A stretch of 64,000 bases of DNA from Streptomyces liliifuscus (GTDB lineage Bacteria > Actinomycetota > Actinomycetes > Streptomycetales > Streptomycetaceae): NCBI RefSeq assembly GCF_016598615.1, contig NZ_CP066831.1:1302001-1366000 (forward strand). The letters run 5' to 3'. The first letter of the stretch is position 1. Every line of letters begins with the position of its first letter. The notes beneath the pieces were generated by a model, which did not search any database, was not told the DNA's origin, and saw only the letters and a program-made list of their open reading frames with translations. Of the stretch, positions 1 through 8,520 are shown in pieces. The translations under genes and the position numbers were made by a program.

Positions 1-2276
1 GCCACCGGAACCGCCCCTACTCCCTCGCACCGCTCACATCCGCGGGAGTGGCCCGCATCGTCAGGGACGAGGTGGGCGAGGCAGCCGAGGACGAGTTCTG
101 CGCCGAATGCTGGTCGGCCACCGGCGGAAGCCCGTTCGAGGCCGTCGAGCTCGCCATCCGACTCGGCGAGCGCCGTATGAAGGGCACACGGGACGAGTTG
201 TCCGCGATGCGGGACCTCGCCTCCGCGGTCAAGGGACCCGGGCTGCTCGACCGGCTGCACCGGCTCGGTACGAGCACAGTCCGCTTCGCGTGGGCCGCGG
301 CGGTCCTCGGTACGTCCATCTCGCCGGAGCTCGCCGCCAGCATCGCGGTGGTCGGCCGCGAGGAAGCCGTCGAGGCGACAGAGAAGTTGCGCAGCGCTCG
401 GATCCTGAAGGACGCCCCGGGTCAGGGAGGCGGCCTGGAGTTCGTACACCCCCTGATCGCGACGGCTGTCTACCGGGACATCTCCGCGAGTCTGCGGGTC
501 GGTCTGCACAACGCGGCGGCGGAGGCGGTCCACGCAGCGGGGTTCGGCCCCACCGCCGCTTCCCGGCATCTGTTGGAAGTCCCGTGCGAGGGCAGGCCCG
601 AGGCGGTCGCGTGTCTGCGGGAGGCCGCCCGCGAGTACCTCTGCGCCGGGGCTCCGGAGGCCGCCCGGCGCGTGCTGACCCGGGCGCTGCAGGAGCCGCC
701 CCTTCCGGAGGACCGGGCGGCACTCCTCCATGAACTCGCGTGCTCGACGTTCCTGATCGAACCCGCGGCCACCGTCAGTCATCTCCGGGCGGCGTTGGCG
801 GAGCCCGGGGTCGCCCCCGATCTGCGCGCCTCCATCGTCTACCGGCTGACCCAGGCGCTGGCCCACCTCGACCGGGTGGCCGAGGCCGCGGCGGTGGCCG
901 CCGACGAGGCGCAGCAGGCCACCAATCCGCGCATCCGACTGCGCATGCAGGCCGACCACTTCGTGTGGAGCGCGTTCCGTACCGACGAGCCCGACTCGGC
1001 CGCCCGCTCGCGCAAGCTGGCGCGGCTGGCCGAGCGGCTGACCGGCCGCGGTCTGGAGGAGCGGTACATCCTGGGCCTGCGGGCCTGGGACGCCATGATG
1101 CGCGGTGAGCCGCGACAGACCGTTCTCGAGTATGCCGAGGAGTCCCTGCGGGGCGGGCTGAGCTGGACGGCCGAGAACCGTGGCTTCGAGGTACCCGTCT
1201 CGGTCGCCGTGGCCTTCGCCTACTGCGACCAGCCACGCCGGGCCGAAGAGCAGTTCACCAAGGGTCTGGCGGAGTGCGAGACCAAGGGGTGGCGCGGTTC
1301 CCATCTGGCGCTGGGCCAGACGCTGTTCGGCTACATCCGCTACCGTCGCGGCTGCCTCACCGAGGCGGAGGAACTCGTACGTGAGGGACTGCGCACCGCC
1401 GACCGGGTGGAAGGGGCGGTGCCCGCCCAGTGGTTCGCCATCGGCATCCTCATCCAGACCCTTCTCGCCCGTGGACGGACCGAGGAGGCGCGGCAGCTCG
1501 CCGACGACTACCACTACGGCGAGGTGGTCCCGAACGCCGTCATCTACCCGGATCCCCGCACGGTGTACGCCGAACTGCTGCTGGCCGAGGGCCGGAACTC
1601 CGAAGCCGAGCATCTGCTCTCCGAGGTCGGGGAATGGCTGGATTCGCGGTCCTGGCGCAACCCGGCCTGGTGTCCCTGGCAGCTGAATCTCGCGTCCGCT
1701 GTCGCCGCCACGGCTCCCGACCGGGCGGTCCGTCTCGCCCAGGACGCCGTCAAACGGGCCCGTGACTTCGGTGCGGCCTCCGCGATCGGCCAGGCGCTCC
1801 ACACCGAGGCCGAGGTGACCGGCGGACCCGCGTCGCTCGATCTGTACACGGAGGCGGTCGAGCATCTCGAACGGTCGCCCGCGTCGTACGAGTTGGCCCG
1901 TGCGCTGGTCGGCCACGGGGCCGCGCTGTCCCGGAACGGCAGGCTGCAGGAGGCCGCGGACCGTCTCTACCAAGGCCAGGAAGGCGCCGTCCACTGCGGT
2001 GCGGAGGCCCTGGCGACCCGGGCCAGGGCGGAACTCTCGGCAGCCGGGCTGCGGCCCCTGCCGCTTCGCTACGGACAGACGGACACGCTCACCGCTCCGG
2101 AACGCAAGGCCGCCGAGATGACGGCCCAGGGGCTACCGGCAGCGGTGGTCGCGAAGGCGCTGAGTCTCACCGAGCAGGGCGTGACGCGACTGCTCTCCTC
2201 GGTCTACCGCAAGATCGGCACCGACGCCGCCGGCCTCGCCAGAGCCCTGGAGACCTTCCCTCGCCCTCGTCCGTGA
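1..2276 (+). CDS. LuxR-family (LAL-type) transcriptional regulator, 5' truncated by window edge
   Basis: The reading frame is open to the first base, so the true start lies upstream. At least 742 residues follow the in-frame GTG at position 48. The visible part lacks the N-terminal P-loop. It starts in the end of the AAA/STAND ATPase module (a TGGSPFEAVELA-like segment) and continues as a long helical TPR/MalT-like region. The last ~60 residues (LTAPERKAAEMTAQGL onward) fit a LuxR/GerE helix-turn-helix. The expected role is an ATP-dependent, ligand-controlled cytoplasmic transcription factor of unknown target. It converges on the M56/BlaI pair across a strong hairpin. The HTH is somewhat diverged (PAAVVAKALSLTEQGVTRLL), so DNA specificity cannot be guessed. 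Confidence 0.85.
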   Translation, partial: HRNRPYSLAPLTSAGVARIVRDEVGEAAEDEFCAECWSATGGSPFEAVELAIRLGERRMKGTRDELSAMRDLASAVKGPGLLDRLHRLGTSTVRFAWAAAVLGTSISPELAASIAVVGREEAVEATEKLRSARILKDAPGQGGGLEFVHPLIATAVYRDISASLRVGLHNAAAEAVHAAGFGPTAASRHLLEVPCEGRPEAVACLREAAREYLCAGAPEAARRVLTRALQEPPLPEDRAALLHELACSTFLIEPAATVSHLRAALAEPGVAPDLRASIVYRLTQALAHLDRVAEAAAVAADEAQQATNPRIRLRMQADHFVWSAFRTDEPDSAARSRKLARLAERLTGRGLEERYILGLRAWDAMMRGEPRQTVLEYAEESLRGGLSWTAENRGFEVPVSVAVAFAYCDQPRRAEEQFTKGLAECETKGWRGSHLALGQTLFGYIRYRRGCLTEAEELVREGLRTADRVEGAVPAQWFAIGILIQTLLARGRTEEARQLADDYHYGEVVPNAVIYPDPRTVYAELLLAEGRNSEAEHLLSEVGEWLDSRSWRNPAWCPWQLNLASAVAATAPDRAVRLAQDAVKRARDFGAASAIGQALHTEAEVTGGPASLDLYTEAVEHLERSPASYELARALVGHGAALSRNGRLQEAADRLYQGQEGAVHCGAEALATRARAELSAAGLRPLPLRYGQTDTLTAPERKAAEMTAQGLPAAVVAKALSLTEQGVTRLLSSVYRKIGTDAAGLARALETFPRPRP

Positions 2277-2291
2277 CCTGATGGTCGGGAG

Positions 2292-2320
2292 ACCCGGGTC
2301 CGGCCCGTCCGGACCCGGGT
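2292..2320. terminator. Bidirectional hairpin terminator
   Basis: Perfect 12-bp arms (ACCCGGGTCCGG at 2292-2303 and its complement at 2309-2320) enclose a 5-nt loop. It sits between the convergent LuxR gene and the M56 peptidase gene. There is no long T tract, as is usual for Streptomyces terminators. Confidence 0.75.
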
Positions 2321-2350
2321 TCCCGGACCCGGACCTTTTCGCCGGGCGGC

Positions 2351-3283
2351 TCAGAGTGGTGTGGCGGCGTGCAGGATCAGGACCATCGTCACGGCGGCGT
2401 TGGCCGATGACATCGCGGAGAGGGCCGTCCCGACGGCCGCCGTCCAGGTGGCCATGCCGACCGTGGTGAACAGGGAGGGCCAGTTGCGTACGGCGGGCGC
2501 GGGTTCGAGAAGGGCCGCCACCCGGCGGGGTACCGGGCCCGGTGCGGCGAAGCCGGCGAGTGTCGGGAGTGGGGCGTCGCGGGAGACCAGCGCCGCCTTG
2601 CCGATCGCGCACGCCACGACCCTGCGGCTGCCCACGGCGTGGGCAGCCTCTTCGTCGGCCCAGCGTTCCGTCGTATAGGACACGGCCGTTCGCAACGGTC
2701 GCAGGAACGGGTTGGCGCGCGCCGCCAGTCGCACGACCAGGAGGAAACGGTGGTGGCGGGCCGCCAGATGGGCGCGCTCATGGGCGAACAGGGCGCGCCG
2801 TTCGGCGGGTTCGAGGCAGGACAGCAGGGCGGTGGTGACCACGACCCGGTCGCGGGCTCCGCCGGGCAGGGCGAACGCGTAGGGCGTCTCGTCGGGCAGC
2901 ACCGCGACCTCCGTGCCGGGCAGTCCGGCCAGCGCGCGGTGGGCGCGGCGGCGCACCCTGCCGTGCCGCCACAGCGTGCCCGCGCACACCACGGCCACCG
3001 CCAGCAGAGCGGGGATGGCCGCTCGTCCGGCGACCTCGTCGTACGGGACGGCCGCACGCACCTCGGGGTCCGACCACCCGTCGGGCAGTGGGTTTCCGGG
3101 CAGTTGAGCGGTGCCGACGACCATCAGCAGCGCCAGGCACACCGTGCTGCAGACGGCCATCACACCGGCCACGCCGGTCAGCAGCCGGGTGGCGGTGCCC
3201 GGATGGAGGCGCTGCTCGGCGAGCCGGGCGATCGGCCAGGCCGTCAGGGGCAGGACCAAGGGCAGAAAGACGAACACCCCCAT
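2351..3283 (-). CDS. M56-family membrane metalloprotease (BlaR1/MecR1-like, without sensor domain)
   Basis: 310 residues. Hydrophobic segments lie near residues 2-22, 33-58 and 88-104, followed by a cytoplasmic-type zinc peptidase domain. HERAH (168-172) matches the HExxH zinc/catalytic motif, and acidic residues in ERWADEEAA (about 206-213) can supply the third ligand. The gene lies 6 nt downstream of a BlaI-type repressor, the standard pairing in which the protease inactivates the repressor on a signal. Unlike BlaR1 of staphylococci, it has no extracellular penicillin-binding sensor domain, as is usual for actinobacterial M56 proteins, so its signal is unknown. Cleavage of the neighbouring BlaI is inference from family knowledge. 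Confidence 0.85.
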   Translation of the reverse strand: MGVFVFLPLVLPLTAWPIARLAEQRLHPGTATRLLTGVAGVMAVCSTVCLALLMVVGTAQLPGNPLPDGWSDPEVRAAVPYDEVAGRAAIPALLAVAVVCAGTLWRHGRVRRRAHRALAGLPGTEVAVLPDETPYAFALPGGARDRVVVTTALLSCLEPAERRALFAHERAHLAARHHRFLLVVRLAARANPFLRPLRTAVSYTTERWADEEAAHAVGSRRVVACAIGKAALVSRDAPLPTLAGFAAPGPVPRRVAALLEPAPAVRNWPSLFTTVGMATWTAAVGTALSAMSSANAAVTMVLILHAATPL

Positions 3284-3289
3284 GAGGCT

Positions 3290-3712
3290 TCAGTCTTCCC
3301 TCTCCGTCTCGGGCTGCCCGAGCAGTTCTCGCAGCAGCCGCTCGTCGTCCGGCGACAGCGCGGTGACGAAGCTGGCCAGCACCGCCTCCCGGTCCACTTC
3401 GCCGTCCAGGACCTTGCGCATCTTCCGCGCGGCGAGCCCCGCCTCGTCCGACGCGGGTGTCCACGCGAACGACCGTCCCGCGCGCTCCCGGGTCACGGCA
3501 CCCTTGGCCAGCAGCCTGGTGAGGATCGTGATCACGGTCGTGTAGGCGAGGTCCCCGCCGAGGCGGTCCTGCACCCAGCCCGCCGTCGCCGGCCCCTCCG
3601 CCTCCCGCAAGGCCGACAGGACCTGCACCTCCAGCTCACCCTGCCCCCGCCGCCGGGGACGCCGCCGGTGATCCGTCACGCCCTGTCTCCCTTCCGCTGC
3701 CGCCCGCTTCAC
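3290..3712 (-). CDS. BlaI/MecI/CopY-family winged-helix repressor
   Basis: Up to 140 residues from the ATG at 3712. An in-frame GTG at 3679 (VTDHRRRPRR) is a plausible shorter start. The winged helix spans about residues 22-90 (GELEVQVLSALREAEGPAT, then TTVITILTRLLAKGAV), typical of BlaI repressors that dimerise and bind TACA-N2-4-TGTA palindromes. The C-terminal helices form the dimerisation part that M56 proteases usually cut. The M56 gene follows after 6 nt, so they are almost certainly one operon. A matching palindrome lies 110 nt upstream at 3822-3837, suggesting autoregulation and possibly control of terD on the other strand. Confidence 0.88.
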   Translation of the reverse strand: MKRAAAEGRQGVTDHRRRPRRRGQGELEVQVLSALREAEGPATAGWVQDRLGGDLAYTTVITILTRLLAKGAVTRERAGRSFAWTPASDEAGLAARKMRKVLDGEVDREAVLASFVTALSPDDERLLRELLGQPETERED

Positions 3713-3821
3713 GGGCGGTCCATCGTATAGAGATCCGCTCGCGCTTCACTCGCCCCCGGACCGCTGCCTCGCCGCGGCCGGCCTCGCGAGCGACGAGTAC
3801 GACCGACCCATCCCCCATATT

Positions 3822-3837
3822 TCTACAGTGATGTAGA
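3822..3837. promoter_or_regulatory. BlaI-type operator palindrome
   Basis: TCTACAGTGATGTAGA is a perfect inverted repeat of 6-bp arms with a 4-bp centre. It contains the TACA/TGTA half-sites bound by BlaI/MecI repressors. It lies between the divergent blaI-like gene (start 3712) and terD (start 3899), so it could serve either promoter. Binding is inferred from the motif and context. Confidence 0.65.
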
Positions 3838-3898
3838 TTCTTTTCCGGGTTCACCACACGGACCCGGCACCGCACAACCGAGCATGAAGGAGAGCAGC

Positions 3899-4474
3899 GT
3901 GGGAGTTTCCCTGGCCAAAGGCGGCAATGTCTCGCTCAGCAAGGAGGCTCCGGGCCTGACCGCGGTCCTGGTCGGCCTGGGCTGGGACGTCCGGACCACG
4001 ACGGGCACCGACTACGACCTCGACGCGTCCGCCCTGCTGCTGAACGAGGCCGGAAAGGTCGCCTCCGACGCGCAGTTCGTCTTCTACAACAACCTCACCA
4101 GCCCTGACGGGTCGGTCGAGCACACCGGTGACAACCTCACCGGTGAGGGCGAGGGCGACGACGAGGTCATCAAGGTGAACCTCGCCGGTGTGCCCGCCGA
4201 GGTCACCCGGATCGTCTTCCCGGTGTCCATCCACGACGCCGAGAACCGCGGCCAGAGCTTCGGCCAGGTCCGTGGCGCCTTCATCCGGATCGTCAACCAG
4301 GCCGGCGGCGCCGAGATCGCGCGCTACGACCTGTCCGAGGACGCCGCGACCGAGACCGCGATGGTCTTCGGCGAGCTGTACCGCAACGGCGCGGAGTGGA
4401 AGTTCCGTGCCGTGGGCCAGGGTTACGCGTCCGGTCTGGCCGGAATCGCCTCCGACTTCGGCGTCGGCGTCTGA
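3899..4474 (+). CDS. TerD-family protein (tellurium resistance / Ca-binding stress protein)
   Basis: 191 residues from the GTG at 3899. An ATG at 3884 is in frame but is part of the ribosome-binding region (AAGGAG at 3887-3892), so the GTG is preferred; it also gives the family's usual N-terminus [12 protein letters not shown]. Conserved TerD features are visible: [18 protein letters not shown], an acidic DDEVIKVNL stretch, and [21 protein letters not shown]. TerD proteins are cytoplasmic, bind calcium and are linked to tellurite, phage and envelope stress. Streptomyces carry several paralogs, some affecting differentiation. The gene appears monocistronic, with a strong terminator directly after it. 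Confidence 0.92.
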   Translation: MGVSLAKGGNVSLSKEAPGLTAVLVGLGWDVRTTTGTDYDLDASALLLNEAGKVASDAQFVFYNNLTSPDGSVEHTGDNLTGEGEGDDEVIKVNLAGVPAEVTRIVFPVSIHDAENRGQSFGQVRGAFIRIVNQAGGAEIARYDLSEDAATETAMVFGELYRNGAEWKFRAVGQGYASGLAGIASDFGVGV

Positions 4475-4501
4475 GCCGGCGGCTCCCGCCCTGCGTACCT
4501 A

Positions 4502-4532
4502 CGGGCCCGCCCCTTCACCGGGGGCGGGCCCG
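4502..4532 (+). terminator. Strong hairpin terminator after terD
   Basis: Perfect 12-bp arms (CGGGCCCGCCCC at 4502-4513; complement at 4521-4532) with a 7-nt loop. It lies 28 nt after the terD stop and before the next gene. Confidence 0.8.
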
Positions 4533-4587
4533 CGTCCCGCCCGAAGCGGGCCGCACCTCCATCCTTCGAGCCACCCAGGGAGCCCAC

Positions 4588-5190
4588 TTGGCCGGCCCGC
4601 CCCATCTCCGCCCGGAGGACCGAGCGGACTTCGAGGACGCACTGAGCCAGGCGCTGAGCACGACGGACATCCGTACGGCCCTGCTCGCCGATCCCACGAG
4701 CGCGGCCGCCACGCGTCTGCGCGCTCAGGCGCTGCGGGCCGTTGACGAGATCACGGCCGCGGCAGATGACGAGTACCGGGAGTACCTCGCCGCGCATGCG
4801 ACCGTGGAGCACGGCCGGCAGTCCCGGCCGACCGATCCCGGAGCCCTGTTGCCCGCGCTCGCCGCGCTCACTCCGCCGATCGCCGCCACGGCGGCGGCCG
4901 TCCTGCTCGTGCTCGGCCACAGCCTTCGGCTCGCCGACGCGCAGGGCCCGATGGGCGGTTCGCTCGTCACCGCCGGCTGGGTGTTCGCGCTCATCGCGGC
5001 CGCGAGCACCCTCGCCGGGCTGACCGCCCTGTTGTGCACCGCGTTGCGCGCACGCCCGGGCCACGGTGACCGGACCGGGGCGTCGGCACGTAACCTGCAC
5101 CATGCCCGTGCGAGGTGGCAGCGGGCGCTGCTGGAGCGCGGTGTGCTGCCCTACCTCCGCCGGCAGCTCGCCGCCACCCGCTTCGACTGA
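4588..5190 (+). CDS. Hypothetical membrane protein with two transmembrane segments
   Basis: 200 residues from a TTG start at 4588, chosen because GGGAG lies 5 nt upstream and because longer in-frame starts run back through the terD gene and its terminator. The N-terminal third is acidic and helical (PEDRADFEDALSQAL). Two hydrophobic segments follow at about residues 88-110 and 120-150, then a basic C-terminal helix with LLERGVLPYLRRQL. The protein should sit in the cytoplasmic membrane with both ends inside. I do not recognise a functional family. It lies 94 nt upstream of a tatA-like gene, possibly co-transcribed. Confidence 0.7.
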   Translation: MAGPPHLRPEDRADFEDALSQALSTTDIRTALLADPTSAAATRLRAQALRAVDEITAAADDEYREYLAAHATVEHGRQSRPTDPGALLPALAALTPPIAATAAAVLLVLGHSLRLADAQGPMGGSLVTAGWVFALIAAASTLAGLTALLCTALRARPGHGDRTGASARNLHHARARWQRALLERGVLPYLRRQLAATRFD

Positions 5191-5284
5191 ATCCCCGCAC
5201 CGCGCCACCCGCCACCGCACCACCCCGTCCCCGTAGTGCCCGCGCGCCCCGACCGGCCCGGGCAGAGAAGAAGGCAGGACCCGA

Positions 5285-5608
5285 ATGTTCGGACTGAGCG
5301 AAATCGCGATCATCCTCGTCGTCGTCATCCTCGTCCTCGCCGCCAAGAAGCTTCCCGACCTGGCCCGTTCGGCAGGCAAGTCGGCCCGCATCCTCAAGGC
5401 CGAGGCCGCGGCGACGAGGGACGAACCGGCCGGGGCGAACGGGACTGATGGGCAGACGGCTCCCCGCGTCATCCCTGGCGAGACCGTCGGCCCGAAACAC
5501 GGCACCGCTCCCACCGACTCGGCCCGGCCCACCGACACCGTCCCCCGGCCTTCCGCGGCGACCGAGCCCGCGCAGCCGGACTCCGGGCAGCCCCGCCCGC
5601 GGGACTGA
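5285..5608 (+). CDS. tatA: TatA/E-family twin-arginine translocase subunit
   Basis: 107 residues. The N-terminus MFGLSEIAIILVVVILVLA is a single short transmembrane helix with the FGxxE motif of TatA. It is followed by the amphipathic helix KKLPDLARSAGKSARILKAE, then a long Pro/Thr/Glu-rich, low-complexity tail. TatA oligomers form the pore of the Tat pathway that exports folded RR-signal proteins. tatB and tatC are not nearby, so this is probably an additional TatA paralog. A Tat substrate candidate, the GH78 rhamnosidase, lies elsewhere in the window. GAAGGCAGGACCCGA before the ATG supplies the ribosome-binding site. Confidence 0.9.
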   Translation: MFGLSEIAIILVVVILVLAAKKLPDLARSAGKSARILKAEAAATRDEPAGANGTDGQTAPRVIPGETVGPKHGTAPTDSARPTDTVPRPSAATEPAQPDSGQPRPRD

Positions 5609-5623
5609 GGCAGCGCGTCACGG

Positions 5624-6670
5624 TCACCGGTCCCGGATCCCCAGGGCACTCAGCAGCATGGGGAGCGAGCGGTACAGCTCGCGCTTCCAGTACGGAGGCG
5701 AGTGCGTCCCGGCGTAGAAGTGGGTGGTCACCTGCGTTCCGACGGACGCCAGGCGGGTGGCCAGGGATCGGGACTGGCGTTGCATGAGGGTCTCCGTGGG
5801 GGAGATCGCGTCCTCGGGGAACGGGTCGGCAGGGTCCTCAAGACCCGGGATCTCCACGTCCGGTGGAGTGCCGGGCGGGTCGAGAACGCCTGCCGTGCCG
5901 TCGCCGCCGGAGAGGTGGACCGGAGTCGTGCGCAGCCGGTCGGCCAGGTAATAGGGGTCGTGGGCCCGCCAGTTGGCGCGTTGGGCGACCGGGTCGCCCC
6001 ACAGTGCCGTCCAGTCCAGGCCCAGATAGGTCATCCCGGCACGGACCGCGTGCGCATTCCGCAGTGGATGCACGAATCCGCTGTAGCTCGCCACCGCCCT
6101 GAACAGCCCTGGGTGGCGTGCCGCGTAGGAGAGGGCGCCGAATCCGCCCTGCGACTCCCCCGCGGCCACGCGGCGGACGCCCGCTCCGTAGCGGCGCTCC
6201 AGAAGCGGGCGTACCTCCCTGAGGTGGAAGGTCTCGACCGCCGGCGGGCCGCCTTCGCCGCCGTTGAACCAGTCGCTGTAGAAGCCGAACAACGGCATCT
6301 CCGGCATCACGACCAGTACGTCCCGCAGGTCGGGCAGTTCCTGAAGTCGGGCGTCGTAGTCCTCGCTCCAGGCCTTGTGGTTGCCGTCGCCGCCGACCAG
6401 CAGATAGAGGGTCGGCCAGGTCTCGCCGGGCCGTCGCCGGTCCCAGCCGTCCGGGGTCAGCAGCCGGACCTTCGCGGTGCGGCCCAGCGCGGGCGAGTCC
6501 ACGGTGAGATCGAGCAGGCGATCACCGGCTTTCGCCTCGGCGATGATCCGGGCGCCGTGCGGGGCGGCAGCGGTCGCCTCCGCACGCGTGGCCGACACCG
6601 CCGCCAACAGCAGGAGATCGGCGATCACCAGGGCGAGCAGGGCGCGTACGCGAGCGGCACTCCATGGCAT
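5624..6670 (-). CDS. Secreted/anchored esterase of the antigen 85 (esterase D) family
   Basis: 348 residues from the ATG at 6670 (GGAGG just upstream). The N-terminus has a hydrophobic signal or anchor segment (LLALVIADLLLLAAVSATRA, about 11-30). The body is an alpha/beta hydrolase of the PF00756 type with the nucleophile elbow GESQGG (Ser173), and FYAGTHSPPYW near the C-terminus probably carries the catalytic histidine (His323). Such proteins hydrolyse or transfer acyl esters outside the cell. Mycolyl transfer is unlikely in Streptomyces, so the substrate is unknown. The gene ends 16 nt from the convergent tatA stop. Confidence 0.82.
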   Translation of the reverse strand: MPWSAARVRALLALVIADLLLLAAVSATRAEATAAAPHGARIIAEAKAGDRLLDLTVDSPALGRTAKVRLLTPDGWDRRRPGETWPTLYLLVGGDGNHKAWSEDYDARLQELPDLRDVLVVMPEMPLFGFYSDWFNGGEGGPPAVETFHLREVRPLLERRYGAGVRRVAAGESQGGFGALSYAARHPGLFRAVASYSGFVHPLRNAHAVRAGMTYLGLDWTALWGDPVAQRANWRAHDPYYLADRLRTTPVHLSGGDGTAGVLDPPGTPPDVEIPGLEDPADPFPEDAISPTETLMQRQSRSLATRLASVGTQVTTHFYAGTHSPPYWKRELYRSLPMLLSALGIRDR

Positions 6671-6738
6671 GGGACTTCCTCCGTTCCTGTCGTACTCGAC
6701 TGGTGCGTGTGGGTTGGCGGTTGCCGACTGCAGGACCG

Positions 6739-7512
6739 TCAGACGTCCCGGCCTCGCAGTGCTCCGGCTGCGATCACCAGTACCGCGCCCGTACAGCCCG
6801 CCACCAGCAGCAGGGACGGCCAGGGGCCGAGGCTGCCGACCGTTTCCGCGGTCGCGTCCGAGGTCTGGATCAGCTTCTCCAGGGCGCTCGTCGGGGAGAC
6901 TCCCGCGATCCAGCGCTGGGCGTCGCCGAAGAGCGGGCCGAGGAGGGAGGGCAGGAGCAGGACGCCGATGACAGTGGTGACGGCTCCCGCGGAGTGGCGT
7001 ACGAGGGTGCCGACCGCGAGGCCGAGGAGCCCGGCGACGGCGAAGGAGGCGGCGATGCCGAACAGGGCGGGCAGCGGCTCGCCCTGGGCATAGCGGCCGT
7101 TGTCGAGCATCGCGTCGCCGATCAGGTAGGCGAGCGTGCAGGAGATGAGGGCCAGGACGTACATCAGGGCCGCGACCAGGGCCGCCTTCGCGGAGAGCAC
7201 GGTGGCGCGGCGCGGGTTGGCGGCGAAGGTGGTGCGGACGGTGCCGCTGCCGTACTCGCCCGTGATCAGCAGGGCTCCGACCACCGCGGCCAGCATCTGG
7301 GCGGGGATCGAGGCGGTGAGGCTGCCGCCGAGCACCGTGTCGTCCGGTTGCAGGCTCTCGGTCGCGGCCACGAACACCGCACCCAGCACGGGCACGACGG
7401 CGGTGGCGAGTGTCGTCCAGACCGTGGAGCGCACGCTGTGGAACTTGATCCACTCATGGGCGAGTGCCCCCGGGAAGCCTGCCCGGGCGGCGGTGAGCGT
7501 CGTGGGCGCCAT
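6739..7512 (-). CDS. ABC-2 type transporter permease
   Basis: 257 residues with six hydrophobic stretches: roughly 35-55, 75-95, 115-140, 155-175, 185-205 and 230-250. This is the ABC-2 membrane subunit pattern. The ATG at 7512 overlaps the stop of the ATPase gene by one base (TGATG), indicating translational coupling. With the ATPase it should form an exporter of drug, lipid or antibiotic type. The substrate cannot be told from sequence. The two-component system immediately upstream on the same strand may control it. Confidence 0.88.
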   Translation of the reverse strand: MAPTTLTAARAGFPGALAHEWIKFHSVRSTVWTTLATAVVPVLGAVFVAATESLQPDDTVLGGSLTASIPAQMLAAVVGALLITGEYGSGTVRTTFAANPRRATVLSAKAALVAALMYVLALISCTLAYLIGDAMLDNGRYAQGEPLPALFGIAASFAVAGLLGLAVGTLVRHSAGAVTTVIGVLLLPSLLGPLFGDAQRWIAGVSPTSALEKLIQTSDATAETVGSLGPWPSLLLVAGCTGAVLVIAAGALRGRDV

Positions 7513-8444
7513 CAGACCGTCTCCTTCCGGCTGTTCCGGACCGCGCTCGTCCGGTACTCGGCCGAGTCCTGGGACAGGGCTGTGTAGACCTCCTCCAACG
7601 AGGAGTGGGCGGGGGTGAGTTCATGGATCGCGAGACCGTGGTCGCGGGCCAGGTCGCCGATGGCCGCGGTGTCCGGACCGTCCACCCGCCAGCCGCCCCG
7701 AGGGTCGAGACGGACGTCGGCGCCCCTCTCCTCCAGCAGGACCCGCAGCTTCTCGGGTTCCGGGGAGCGGACGAGCGTATGGGCGCGGGAGTTGGTCTCG
7801 ATGAAGTCGCGCATCGTGGTGTCGGCGAGGAGCCGGCCGCGTCCGATGACGATCAGATGGTCGGCGGTCAGCTCCATCTCGCTCATCAGATGGCTGGAGA
7901 GGAAGACCGTACGGCCTTGCGCGGCAAGGGACTTCATCAGGCCGCGGATCCAGCGGATGCCCTCGGTGTCAAGGCCGTTCACCGGCTCGTCGAGGATCAG
8001 CACCTCCGGATCGCCGAGCAACGCGGCGGCGGTACCGAGCCGTTGGCCCATGCCGAGCGAGAAGCCGCCGAACCGGCGTCCCGCGACCTCGGTCAGACCG
8101 GTCAGGTCCAGCACCTCGTCGACGCGGCGGCGCGGGATGCGGTTGCTCGCCGCGAGCCCGGCCAGGTGCCGGTACGCCGAACGCCCGCCGTGCGCGCCCT
8201 TCGCGTCCAGCAGCGAGCCGACGGCGCACAGGGGCGCGGCCAGTTCGGCGTAGGGCTTCCCGCCGACCGTGACCGCGCCGGACGTGGGTGCGTCCAGGCC
8301 GAGGATCAGCCGCATGGTGGTGGATTTTCCGGCGCCGTTCGGGCCGAGGAAGCCGGTCACCCGGCCGGGCCGGACCGTGAAGGACAGCTGGTCGACGGCG
8401 GTCTTGTCGCCGTACCTCTTGGTGAGTTCGCGTGCCTCGATCAT
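7512..8444 (-). CDS. ABC transporter ATP-binding protein (DrrA/CcmA-type exporter)
   Basis: 310 residues from the ATG at 8444 (MIEARELTKRYG), the usual family N-terminus. An upstream in-frame ATG at 8480 would add 12 residues, and the ribosome-binding evidence does not settle it. Motifs: Walker A GPNGAGKST, a signature region at FSLGMGQRLG, Walker B VLILDEPVNGLD, and a downstream H-loop in LSSHLMSEME. The C-terminal ~90 residues form the extension seen in antibiotic and Na+ export ATPases. It pairs with the overlapping permease gene. It lies 76 nt downstream of the response regulator gene and is probably its target or an operon partner. Confidence 0.9.
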   Translation of the reverse strand: MIEARELTKRYGDKTAVDQLSFTVRPGRVTGFLGPNGAGKSTTMRLILGLDAPTSGAVTVGGKPYAELAAPLCAVGSLLDAKGAHGGRSAYRHLAGLAASNRIPRRRVDEVLDLTGLTEVAGRRFGGFSLGMGQRLGTAAALLGDPEVLILDEPVNGLDTEGIRWIRGLMKSLAAQGRTVFLSSHLMSEMELTADHLIVIGRGRLLADTTMRDFIETNSRAHTLVRSPEPEKLRVLLEERGADVRLDPRGGWRVDGPDTAAIGDLARDHGLAIHELTPAHSSLEEVYTALSQDSAEYRTSAVRNSRKETV

Positions 8445-8520
8445 GCCTTCGACGGTAGGGAGCGGTGACGCCCCGGACATCCGCCGCCGGGAGTCGGCCG
8501 CTACTCCCGCGGGAGTACCC

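Noticed and set aside
5285..5608. A complete tat operon
   Set aside because: Only a TatA-like gene is present; the neighbours are not tatB or tatC.
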